NCBI RefSeq assembly: GCF_963678635.1
Contig: NC_087064.1
Location: forward strand, 25,214,189-25,278,188
Direction: 5' to 3'
DNA: 64,000 nucleotides
DNA from: Symsagittifera roscoffensis
Taxonomy: Eukaryota > Xenacoelomorpha > Acoela > Convolutidae
The notes beneath the pieces are model-generated. The model worked only from the letters and a program-made list of their open reading frames with translations, did not search any database and was not told the origin of the DNA. The position numbers and the translations under genes are program-made. Below are positions 36,401 to 48,249 of the stretch, one piece after another (the first letter of the stretch is position 1; each line of letters begins with the position of its first letter).

Positions 36401-39400
36401 ACTGATGCTGGGCATGCGCAGTTTCAAAAATTGGACTTAATTGAGCAGAGTGAAAACTTAAGAGATTTTGGAATTTTCACAAAGACAATCTTTCTCTTAC
36501 AAAGAAGTAACCACTTATGCGGGGAAAAATAGCGCAACTGCTTCTTTCGATTGAATTTTTTCTTAGATTTTGATAGGGTAGTTTTTAAAAAAATCAAAAA
36601 GTTTCTAAGGCACTGTCAAAGTTCAAAAATTTGACTTTCCGAAACTCGTAACTTTTTTCAGCAAAAAAGCAAAAGTAGCGAAGATTCCCAAAATCGGGTT
36701 GCGCGAATGAGCACATTGAACACTTAAACTGAGAAATGGTGCGGTAAGTTTCGAGTCGTCAAAAAACTTCCAAAAAGCGGACTTAATTCCAAAACATTCA
36801 CTATTTACAGACGAAACTTTTTTCTGAAAAAACTGGGCGTTTTCAAACATAAACGTTAATTTTCAACAAGCTCTTGTGCCGAGTAAAGCTACATCAGATT
36901 TGGCAGGACAGTTACAGAAAAATTCAAAAAACGGTCACCAAATCAGAAAACTGAATCATAGCTGAATCTCCAAGAATCACAGCTTTTTTTTAAAAAAAAA
37001 GAAAATGGGCGTAGCTGATAATTCAGAAGAGATTTATCCAAACTAAAATTACGATTGAATCCAAAAACCCAGGTTTGCAGGGTAGTTCTCGATAAAAGTC
37101 AAAAAAATTCGAAACACGGTCAAAAAATAAAAACTCAGACTTTTCCGAGAGCCATAATTTTTTAGATCAAAAAATTGATGGGCAAGCGCGTATTCATAGG
37201 CGCTTGCTACAAGCAGTTCTTTGGATTGAACACAGACCTCAGATTTGGGAGGGTATTTTCCAGTAAAACTCATAAAAATGAAAAAAAAAAGGCTCAAAAC
37301 ACTGACTTTTCTGAGGAAGATAAGTTTTTTGAAAAAAAAAAGTGTGTAGCCGCCAACGCAAGGGAGATTTCCACTGCCCGTTATCTCAATCGAACTGACA
37401 ACCTCAGGTTTAGGAGGTTGTTTTTCGGGAAAAAATTTTAAAAAATACAAAAAACGGTCGAAAAAGTAAAGAACAACTGGACCATTCCGAGTAAAAAAAA
37501 AAGGTTGGACGTAGCGGGAAGCTTTTCAAGTCCGTTCAATTAAATTAAATTTCAGATTTGGTCGCTTAGTTTTTGGAAAAACAAAAAAAATCAAATTTAT
37601 TGAACAAACATTCCACAAACAGATTTCGAAGGCTGTAGACTTATGTGTAAAGCAAAAAGAGACTAGCAAAGTAAACAAGCACACAAAAATGTAGGGGGTC
37701 TTTCTATAGATTTACCTTTTTGCAAATCGATTTAAAAATTTTGCGAAAGTTTTTTTTTGAAAAAGGGATAAAATTTTTCAAATCGTCTCAAAAAAAACCC
37801 AGTCCCATACACTTTTATAATACCTGTTTTTATCAAATAGCTACTCTAGGCAAACATACCTAGCAAGACACTTGAAATTTTAATAAGTAATTGAATAAAG
37901 CTTACGAAGCGGAAACAAGGCCGACAATCTTCGAGCAGACACCAGTTGAGCCGAAAAAAAACTGATTTGTGTAGAACTTTTAAAAATTTCAATTCCTCGT
38001 GAAACTACCCTACAATAAATATTCATTACGTAATTGTTACCTCTATGCCAGGTTTTCAGAAGATTGAGCTTGACAGCACGTGAGTGGAGAGAGTGCACGT
38101 GAATGAAGTCAAGTGATTCAAGTGATTTTAACTAGTTGTTAACCCAAAAAAAAGTCAAAAATTCTAGTTTGATAACGCTTGCTAATCGCAAACGTAAAGA
38201 AAGTGTGGTCAGTTGAAAAATGAATTAAAAACTCTAATTCAATCTAAAAGCAATTATTTTTATGGAAAAAACTTTTTCAAGGGTCGAATCTGATCACAAA
38301 TTTGTTTCTCAATGATAGTTTAGATAAAATGCTCTTTTCTGGGCTGTTTCTAAACAAAAAAATAAGCATCATCATTTTCGATTGAAACTGATGCTGGGCA
38401 TGCGCAGTTTCAAAAATTGGACTTAATTGAGCAGAGTGAAAACTTAAGAGATTTTGGAATTTTCACAAAGACAATCTTTCTCTTACAAAGAAGTAACCAC
38501 TTATGCGGGGAAAAAGCGCAACTGCTTCTTTCGATTGAATTTTTTCTTAGATTTTGATAGGGTAGTTTTTAAAAAAATCAAAAAGTTTCTAAGGCACTGT
38601 CAAAGTTCAAAAATTTGACTTTCCGAAACTCGTAACTTTTTTCAGCAAAAAAGCAAAAGTAGCGAAGATTCCCAAAATCGGGTTGCGCGAATGAACACAT
38701 TGAACACTTAAACTGAGAAATGGCGCGGTAAGTTTCGAGTCGTCAAAAAACTTCCAAAAAGCGGACTTAATTCCAAAACATTCACTATTTACAGACGAAA
38801 CTTTTTTCTGAAAAAACTGGGCGTTTTCAAACATAAACGTTAATTTTCAACAAGCTCTTGTGCCGAGTAAAGCTACATCAGATTTGGCAGGACAGTTACA
38901 GAAAAATTCAAAAAACGGTAACCAAATCAGAAAACTGAATCATAGCTGAATCTCCAAGAATCACAGCTTTTTTTTAAAAAAAAAAAAATGGGCGTAGCTG
39001 ATAATTCAGAAGAGATTCATCCAAACTAAAATTACGATTGAATCCAAAAACCCAGGTTTGGCAGGGTAGTTCTCGATAAAAGTCAAAAAAATTCGAAAAA
39101 CGGTCAAAAAATGAAAACTCAGACTTTTCCGAGAGCCATAATTTTTTAGATCAAAAAATTGATGGGCAAGCGCGTATTCATAGGCGCTTGCTACAAGCAG
39201 TTCTTTGGATTGAACACAGACCTCAGATATGGGAGGGTATTTTCCGGTAAAATTCATAAAATTTAAAAAAAAAACGCTCAAAACACTGACTTTTCTGAGG
39301 AAGATAAGTTTTTTGAAAACAAAATGTGTGTAGCCGCCAACGCAAGGGAGATTTCCACTGCCCGTTATCTCAATCGAACTGACAACCTCAGGTTTAGGAG

Positions 39401-42400
39401 GTTGTTTTTCAGGAAAAAATTTTAAAAAATTCAAAAAACGGTCAAAAAAGTAAAGAACAACTGGACCATTCCGAGTAAACAAAAAGGTTGGACGTAGCGG
39501 GAAGCTTTTCAAGTCCGTTCTATTAAATTAAATTTCAGATTTGGTCGCTTAGTTTTTGGAAAAACAAAAAAAATCAAATTTATTATACAAACATTCCACA
39601 AACAGATTTCGAAGGCTGTAGTCTTATGTGTAAAGCAAAAAGAGACTTGCAAAGTAAACAAGCACACAAAAATGTAGGGGGTCTTTCTATAGATGTACCT
39701 TTTTTTTAATCGATTAAAAAATTTTGAGAAAGTTTTTTTTTGAAAAAGGGATAAAATTTTTCAAATCGTCTCAAAAATTAAAAAAAAAAAACCCAGTCCC
39801 ATACACTTTCATAATACCTGTTTTTATCAAATAGCAACTCTAGGCAAACATACCTAGCAAGAAACTTGAAATTTTAATAAGTAATTGAATAAAGCTTACG
39901 AAGCAGAAACAAGGCCGACAATCTTCAAGCAGACACCAGTTGAGCCGAAAAAAAACTGATTTGTGTAGAACTTTTAAAAATTTCAATTCCTCGTGAAACT
40001 ACCCTACAATAAATATTCATTACGTAATTGTTACCTCTATGCCAGGTTTTCAGAAGATTGAGCTTGACAGCACGTGAGTGGAGAGAGTGCACGTGAATGA
40101 AGTCAAGTGATTCAAGTGATTTTAACTAGTTGTTAACCCAAAAAAAAGTCAAAAATTCTAGTTTGATAACGCTTGCTAATCGCAAACGTAAAGAAAATGT
40201 GGTCAGTTCAAAAATGAATTAAAAACTCTAATTCAATCTAAAACCAATTATTTTTATGGAAAAAACTTTTTCAAGGGTCGAATCTGATCACAAATTTGTT
40301 TCTCAATGATAGTTTAGATAAAATGCTCTTTTCTGGGCTGTTTCTAAACAAAAAAATAAGCATCATCATTTTCGATTGAAACTGATGCTGGGCATGCGCA
40401 GTTTCAAAAATTGGACTTAATTGAGCAGAGTGAAAACTTAAGAGATTTTGGAATTTTCACAAAGACAATCTTTCTCTTACAAAGAAGTAACCACTTATGC
40501 GGGGAAAAATAGCGCAACTGCTTCTTTCGATTGAATTTTTTCTTAGATTTTGATAGGGTAGTTTTTTAAAAAAATCAAAAAAATTCTAAGGCACTGTCAA
40601 AGTTCAAAAATTTGACTTTCCGAAACTCGTAACTTTTTTCAGCAAAAAAGCAAAAGTTGCGAAGATTCCAAAAAAATCGGGTTGCGCGAATGAACACATT
40701 GAACAATTAAACTGAGAAATGGCGCGGTAAGTTTCGAGTCGTCAAAAAATTTCAAAAGCGGACTTAATTCCAAAACATTCATTATTTACAGACGAAACTT
40801 TTTTCTGAAAAAACTGGGCGTTTTCAAACATAAACGTTAATTTTCAACAAGCTCTTGTGCCGAGTAAAGCTACATCAGATTTGGCAGGACAGTTACAGAA
40901 AAATTCAAAAAACGGTAACCAAATCAGAAAACTGAATCATAGCTGAATCTCCAAGAATCACAGCTTTTTTAAAAAAAAAAAAAAATGGGCGTAGCTGATA
41001 ATTCAGAAGAGATTCATCCAAACTAAAATTACGATTGAATCCAAAAACCCAGGTTTGGCAGGGTAGTTCTCGATAAAAGTCAAAAAAATTCGAAAAACGG
41101 TCAAAAAATGAAAACTCAGACTTTTCCGAGAGCCATAATTTTTTAGATCAAAAAATTGATGGGCAAGCGCGTATTCATAGGCGCTTGCTACAAGCAGTTC
41201 TTTGGATTGAACACAGACCTCAGATTTGGGAGGGTATTTTCCAGTAAAACTCATAAAAATGAAAAAAAAAGGCTCAAAACACTGACTTTTCTGAGGAAGA
41301 TAAGTTTTTTGAAAAAAAAAGTGTGTAGCCGCCAACGCAAGGGAGATTTCCACTGCCCGTTATCTCAATCGAACTGACAACCTCAGGTTTAGGAGGTTGT
41401 TTTTCAGGAAAAAATTCAAAAAACGGTCAAAAAAGTAAAGAACAACTGGACCATTCCGAGTAAACAAAAAAGTTGGACGTAGCGGGAAGCTTTTCAAGTC
41501 CGTTCTATTAAATTAAATTTCAGATTTGGTCGCTTAGTTTTTGGAAAAACAAAAAAAATCAAATTTATTATACAAACATTCCACAAACAGATTTCGAAGG
41601 CTGTAGTCTTATGTGTAAAGCAAAAAGAGACTTGCAAAGTAAACAAGCACACAAAAATGTAGGGGGTCTTTCTATAGATGTACCTTTTTTGTAAATCGAT
41701 TAAAAAATTTTGAGAAAGTTTTTTTTTGAAAAAGGGATAAAATTTTTCAAATCGTCTCAAAAATTAAAAAAAAACCCAGTCCCATACACTTTCATAATAC
41801 CTGTTTTTATCAAATAGCAACTCTAGGCAAACATACCTAGCAAGAAACTTGAAATTTTAATAAGTAATTGAATAAAGCTTACGAAGCAGAAACAAGGCCG
41901 ACAATCTTCAAGCAGACACCAGTTGAGCCGAAAAAAAACTGATTTGTGTAGAACTTTTAAAAATTTCAATTCCTCGTGAAACTACCCTACAATAACTATT
42001 CATTACGTAATTGTTACCTCTATGCCAGGTTTACAGGAGATTGAGCTTGACAGCACGTGAGTGTAGAGAGTGCACGTGAATGAAGTCAAGTGATTCAAGT
42101 GATTTTAACTAGTTGTTAACCCAAAAAAAGTCAAAATTCTAGTTTGATAACGCTTGCTAATCGCAAACTTGAAGAAAATGTGGTCAATTAAAAAATGAAT
42201 TAAAAACTCAAATTCAATCTAAAAGCAATTATTTTTATGGAAAAAACTTTTTCAAGGGGCGAATCTGATCACAAATTTGTTTCTCAAAGATAGTTTAGAT
42301 AAAATGCTCTTTTCTGGGCTGTTTCTAAACAAAAAAAATAAGCATCATCATTCTCGATTGAAACTGATGCTGGGCATGCGCAGTTTCAAAAATTGGACTT

Positions 42401-45400
42401 AATTGAGCAGAGTGAAAACTTTAGAGATTTTGCAATTTTCACAAAGAGAATCTTTCTCTTACAAAGAAGTAACCACTTATGCGGGGAAAAATAGCGCAAC
42501 TGCTTCTTTCGATTGAATTTTTTCTTAGGTTTTGATAGGGTAGTTTTTTAAAAAATCAAAAAGTTTTTAAGGCACTGTCAAAGTTCAAAAATTTGACTTT
42601 CCGAAAAATTCCGACTTTCAGCAAAAAAGCAAAAGTAGCGAAGATTCCCAAAATCGGGTTGCGCGAATGAACACATAGAACACTTAAACTGAGAATTGGC
42701 GCGGTAAGTTTCGAGTCGTCAAAAAACTTCCAAAAAGCGGACTTAATTCCAAAACATTCATTATTTACAGACGAAACTTTTTTCTGAAAAAACTGGGCGT
42801 TTTCAAACATAAACGTTAATTTTCAACAAGCTCTTGTGCCGAGTAAAGCTACATCAGATTTGGCAGGACAGTTACAGAAAAATTCAAAAAACGGTAACCA
42901 AATCAGAAAACTGAATCATAGCTGAATCTCCAAGAATCACAGCTTTTTTAAAAAAAAAAATGGACGTAGCTGATAATTCAGAAGAGATTCTTCCAAACTA
43001 AATTACGATTGAATCCAAAAACCCAGGTTTGCAGGGTAGTTCTCGATAAAAGTCAAAAAAATTCGAAAAACGGTCAAAAAATAAAAACTCAGACTTTTCC
43101 GAGTGCCATAATTTTTTAGATCAAAAAATTGATGGGCAAGCGCGTATTCATAGGCGCTTGCTACAAGCAGTTCTTTGGATTGAACACAGATCTCAGATAT
43201 GGGAGGGTGTTTTCCGGTAAAATTCAAAAAATTAAAAAAAAAACGCTCAAAACACTGACTTTTCTGAGGAAGATAAGTTTTTTGAAAAAAAAAATGTGTT
43301 TAGCCGCCAACGCAAGGGAGATTTCCACTGCCCGTTATCTCAATCGAACTGACAACCTCAGGTTTAGGAGGTTGTTTTTCGGAAAAAATTTTTAAAAAAT
43401 TCAAAAAACGGTCAAAAAAGTAAAAAAACAACTGGACTATTCCGAGTAAAAAAGGTTAGACGTAGCGGGAAGCTTTTCAAGTCCGTTCTATTCAATGAAA
43501 TTAAAATTTCAGATTTGGTCGCTTATCTTTTGAAAAAACAAAAAAAAATCAAATTTATTATACAAACATTCCACAAACAGATTTCGAAGGCTGTAGTCTT
43601 ATGTATAAAGCAAAAAGAGACTTGCAAAGTAAACAAGCACACAAAAATGTAGGGGGTCTTTCTATAAATGTACCTTTTTTGTAAATCGATTAAAAAATTT
43701 TGAGAAAGTTTTTTTTTGAAAAAGGGATAAAATTTTTCAAATCGTCTCAAAATTAAAAAAAAAAAAACCCAGTCCCATACACTTTCATAATACCTGTTTT
43801 TATCAAATAGCAACTCTAGGCAAACATACTAGCAAGAAACTTGAAATTTTAATAAGTAATTGAATAAAGCTTACGAAGCAGAAACAAGGCCGACAATCTT
43901 CGAGCAGACACCAGTTGAGCCGAAAAAAAACTGATTTGTGTAGAACTTTTAAAAATTTCAATTCCTCGTGAAACTACCCTACAATAACTATTCATTACGT
44001 AATTGTTACCTCTATGCCAGGTTTACAGGAGATTGAGCTTGACAGCACGTGAGTGTAGAGAGTGCACGTGAATGAAGTCAAGTGATTCAAGTGATTTTAA
44101 CTAGTTGTTAGCCCAAAAAAAGTCAAAATTCTAGTTTGATAACGCTTGCTAATCGCAAACTTGAAGAAAATGTGGTCAATTAAAAAATGAATTAAAAACT
44201 CAAATTCAATCTAAAAGCAATTATTTTTTTGGAAAAAACTTTTTCAAGGGGCGAATCTGATCACAAATTTGTTTCTCAATGATAGTTTAGATAAAATGCT
44301 CTTTTCTGGGCTGTTTCTAAACAAAAAAAATAAGCATCATCATTCTCGATTGAAACTGATGCTGGGCATGCGCAGTTTCAAAAATTGGACTTAATTGAGC
44401 AGAGTGAAAACTTTAGAGATTTTGCAATTTTCACAAAGAGAATCTTTCTCTTAGAAAGAAGTAACCACTTATGCGGGGAAAATAGCGCAACTGCTTCTTT
44501 CGATTGAATTTTTTCTTAGGTTTTGATAGGGTAGTTTTTTAAAAAATCAAAAAGTTTCTAAGGCACTGTCAAAGTTCAAAAATTTGACTTTCCGAAAAAT
44601 TCCGACTTTCAGCAAAAAAGCAAAAGTAGCGAAGATTCCCAAAATCGGGTTGCGCGAATGAACACATTGAACACTTAAACTGAGAAATGGCGCGGTAAGT
44701 TTCGAGTCGTCAAAAAACTTCCAAAAAGCGGAATAAATTCCAAAACATTCACTATTTACAGACGAAAATTTTTTCTGAAAACACTGGGCGTTTTCAAACA
44801 TAAACGTTAATTTTCAACAAGCTCTTGTGCCGAGTAAAGCTAAATCAGATTTGGCAGGACAGTTACAAAAAAATTCAAAAAACGGTCACCAAATCAGAAA
44901 ACTGAATCATAGCTGAATCTCCAAGAATCACAGCTGTTTTTGAAAAAAAAAGAAAATGGACGTAGCTGATAATTCAGAAGAGATTCATCCAAACTAAATT
45001 ACGATTGAATTCAAAACCCCAGGTTTGGCAGGGTAGTTCTCGATAAAAGTCAAAAAAATTCGAAAAACGGTCAAAAAATAAAAACTCAGACTTTTCCGAG
45101 AGCCATAATTTTTTAGATCAAAAAATTGATGAGCAAGCGCGTATTCATAGGCGCTTGCTACAAGCAGTTCTTTGGATTGAAAACAGATCTCAGATATGGG
45201 AGGGTATTTTCCGGTAAAATTCAAAAATTAAAAAAAAAACGCTCAAAACACTGACTTTTCTGAGGAAGATAAGTTTTTTGAAAAAAAAAATGTGTTTAGC
45301 CGCCAACGCAAGGGAGATTTCCACTGCCCGTTATCTCAATCGAACTGACAACCTCAGGTTTAGGAGGTTGTTTTTCGGGAAAAATTTTTAAAAAATTCAA

Positions 45401-48243
45401 AAAAGTAAAAAACAACTGGACCATTCCGAGTAAAAAAAAGGTTGGACGTAGCGGGAAGCTTTTCAAGTCCGTTCTAATAAATTAAATGAAAATTTCAGAT
45501 TTGGTCGCTTAGTTTTTGAAAAAACAAAAAAAAAATCAAATTTATTGAACAAACATTCCCCAAACAGATTTCGAAGGCTGTAGACTTATGTGTAAAGCAA
45601 AAAGAGACTAGCAAAGTTAACAAGCACACAAAAATGTAGGGGGTCTTTCTATAGATGTACCTTTTTTGTAAATCGATTAAAAAACTTTGGGAAAGTTTTT
45701 TTTGAAAAAGGGATAAAATTTTTCAAATCGTCTCAAAAAAAAACCCAGTCCCATACACTTTCATAATACCTGTTTTTATCAAATAGCAACTCTAGGCAAA
45801 CATACCTAGCAAGACACTTGAAATTTTAATAAGTAATTGAATAAAGCTTACGAAGCGGAAACAAGGCCGACAATCTTCGAGCAGACACCAGTTGAGCCGA
45901 AAAAAAAACTGATTCGTGTAGAACTTTTAAAAATTTCAATTCCTCGTGAAACTACCCTACAATAACTATTCATAACGTAATTGTTACCTCTATGCCAGGT
46001 TTGCAGAAGATTGAGCTTGACAGCACGTGAGTGGAGAGAGTGCACGTGAATGAAGTCAAGTGATTCAAGTGATTTTAACTAGTTGCTAACCCAAAAAAAG
46101 TCAAAATTCTAGTTTGATAACGCTTGCTAATCGCAAACGTAAAGAAAGTGTGGTCAATTGAAAAATGAATTTAAAACTCAAATTCAATCCAAAAGCAATT
46201 ATTTTTATGGAGAAATCTTTTTCAAGGGGCGAATCTGATCACAAATTTGTTTCTCAATGATAGTTTAGATAAAATGCTCTTTTCTGGGCTGTCTCTAAAC
46301 AAAAAAAATAAGCATCATCATTTTCGATTGAAATTGATGCTGGGCATGCACAGTTTCAAAAATTGGACTTAATTGAGCAGAGTGAAAACTTAAGAGATTT
46401 TGGAACTTTCACAAAGACAATCTTTCTCTTACAAAGAAGTAACCACTTATGCGGGGAAAAATAGCGCAACTGCTTCTTTCGATTGAACTTTTTCTTAGAC
46501 TTTGATAGGGTAGTTTTTAAAAAAATCAAAAAGTTTCTTAAAAAAAAGCAAAAGTAGCGAAGATTCCCAAAATCGGGTTGCGCGAATGAACACATTGAAC
46601 ACTTAAACTGAGAAATGGCGCGGTAAGTTTCGAGTCGTCAAAAAACTTCCAAAAAGCGGAATAAATTCCAAAACATTCACTATTTACAGACGAAAATTTT
46701 TTCTGAAAACACTGGGCGTTTTCAAACATAAACGTTAATTTTCAACAAGCTCTTGTGCCGAGTAAAGCTACATCAGATTTGGCAGGACAGTTACAAAAAA
46801 ATTCAAAAAACGGTCACCAAATCAGAAAACTGAATCATAGCTGAATCTCCAAGAATCACAGCTGTTTTTAAAAAAAAAGAAAATGGACGTAGCTGATAAT
46901 TCAGAAGAGATTCATCCAAACTAAATTACGATTGAATCCAAAAACCCAGGTTTGGCAGGGTAGTTCTCGATAAGTCAAAAAAATTCGAAAAACGGTCAAA
47001 AAATAAAAACTCAGACTTTTCCGAGAGCCATAATTTTTTAGATCAAAAAATTGATGAGCAAGCGCGTATTCATAGGCGCTTGCTACAAGCAGTTCTTTGG
47101 ATTGAACACAGATCTCAGATATGGGAGGGTATTTTCCGGTAAAACTCATAAAATTTTTAAAAAAACGCTCAAAACACTGATTTTTCTGAGGAAGATAAGT
47201 TTTGAAAAAAGTGTGTGTAGCCGCCAACGCAAGGGAGATTTCCACTGCCCGTTATCTCAATCGAACTGACAACCTCAGGTTTAGGAGGTTGTTTTTCGGG
47301 AAATAATTTTAAAAAACTCAAAAAACGGTCAAAAAAGTAAAAAACAACTGGACCATTCCGAGTAAAAAAAAAGTTGGACGTAGCGGGAAGCTTTTCAAGT
47401 CCGTTCTATTAAATTAAATTAAAATTTCAGATTTGCTCGCTTAGTTTTTGAAAAAACAAAAAAAAATCAAATTTATTGAACAAACATTCCCCAAACAGAT
47501 TTCGAAGGCTGTAGACTTATGTGTAAAGCAAAAAGAGACTAGCGGAGTAAACAAGCACACAAAAATGTAGGGGGTCTTTCTATAGATGTACCTTTTTGTA
47601 AATCGATTAAAAAATTTTGAGAAAGTTTTTTTTGAAAAAGGGATAAAATTTTTCAAATCATCTCAAAAAATAAAAAAAAAAAACCCAGTCCCATACACTT
47701 TCATAATACCTGTTTTTATCAAATAGCAACTCTAGGCAAACATACCTAGCAAGACACTTGAAATTTTAGTAAGTCATTGAATAAAGCTTACGAAGCGTAA
47801 ACAAGACCGACAATCTTCGAGCAGACACCAGTTGAGCCGAAAAAAAAACTGATTTGTGTAGAACTTTTATAAATTTCAATTCCTCGTGAAACTACCCAAA
47901 AATAACTATTCATTACGTAATTGTTACCACTATGCCAGGTTTGCAGGAGATTGAGCTTGACAGCACGTGAGTGGAGAGAGTGCACGTGAATGAAGTCAAG
48001 TGATTCAAGTGATTTTAACTAGTTGCTAACCCAAAAAAAGTCAAAATTCTAGTTTGATAACGCTTGCTAATCGCAAACGTAAATAAAGTGTGGTCAATTG
48101 AAAAATGAATTTAAAACTCAAATTCAATCTAAAAGCAATTATTTTTATGGAAAAATCTTTTTCAAGGGGCGAATCTGATCACAAATTTGTTTCTCAATGA
48201 TAGTTTAGATAAAATGCTCTTTTCTGGGCTGTCTCTAAACAAC
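24478..48243 (+). repeat. Twelve-copy tandem array of an about 1.98-kb satellite-like unit
   Basis: The landmark AGCATCATCATT.TCGATTG starts at 24,481, 26,426, 28,425, 30,412, 32,405, 34,386, 36,379, 38,365, 40,359, 42,341, 44,333 and 46,311, giving periods of 1,945-1,999 bp. All copies are in the same orientation and there is no foreign sequence between them. The last copy ends at CTGTCTCTAAACAA (about 48,243), where a thirteenth would begin, so the array holds twelve whole units. Each unit opens with a 7-bp inverted repeat (AGCATCA ... TGATGCT), carries four or so subrepeats of about 155-175 bp in its middle, then the AAAGAGACT/GTAGGGGG block, a GCTTACGAAGCGGAAACAAG/GCCGACAATC block, and the AACGCTTGCTAATCGCAAACG block before the next unit. 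Short open stretches recur in several units but are broken by indels in others, so the unit is judged noncoding. Confidence 0.95.
24481..24515 (+). repeat. Unit-start hairpin of the array (first of twelve)
   Basis: AGCATCA and TGATGCT form a 7-bp stem around a loop of about 17 nt, followed by GGGCATGC. The hairpin arms are kept in every unit; the base after GCATGC varies among copies (CGCAG, CCCAG or CACAG forms, reading GCATG-CGCAG and so on). Confidence 0.75.
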
Positions 48244-48249
48244 AAACAG

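Noticed and set aside
27219-47269. Recurrent 72-88-codon plus-strand and 65-168-codon minus-strand open stretches in many array units
   Set aside because: They recur because the DNA repeats. Frames are broken by indels in A/T runs in other units, starts and ends shift, and opposite strands are open over the same bases. Nothing indicates selection on protein.
24478-48243. CRISPR-like or phage-type array
   Set aside because: Units of about 2 kb with no spacer/repeat alternation, in a eukaryotic context; this is a satellite-type tandem array.
24478-48243. rDNA or histone-type tandem gene cluster
   Set aside because: The unit has no rRNA-like conserved cores, no G+C-rich coding segment and no intact ORF shared by all twelve units.
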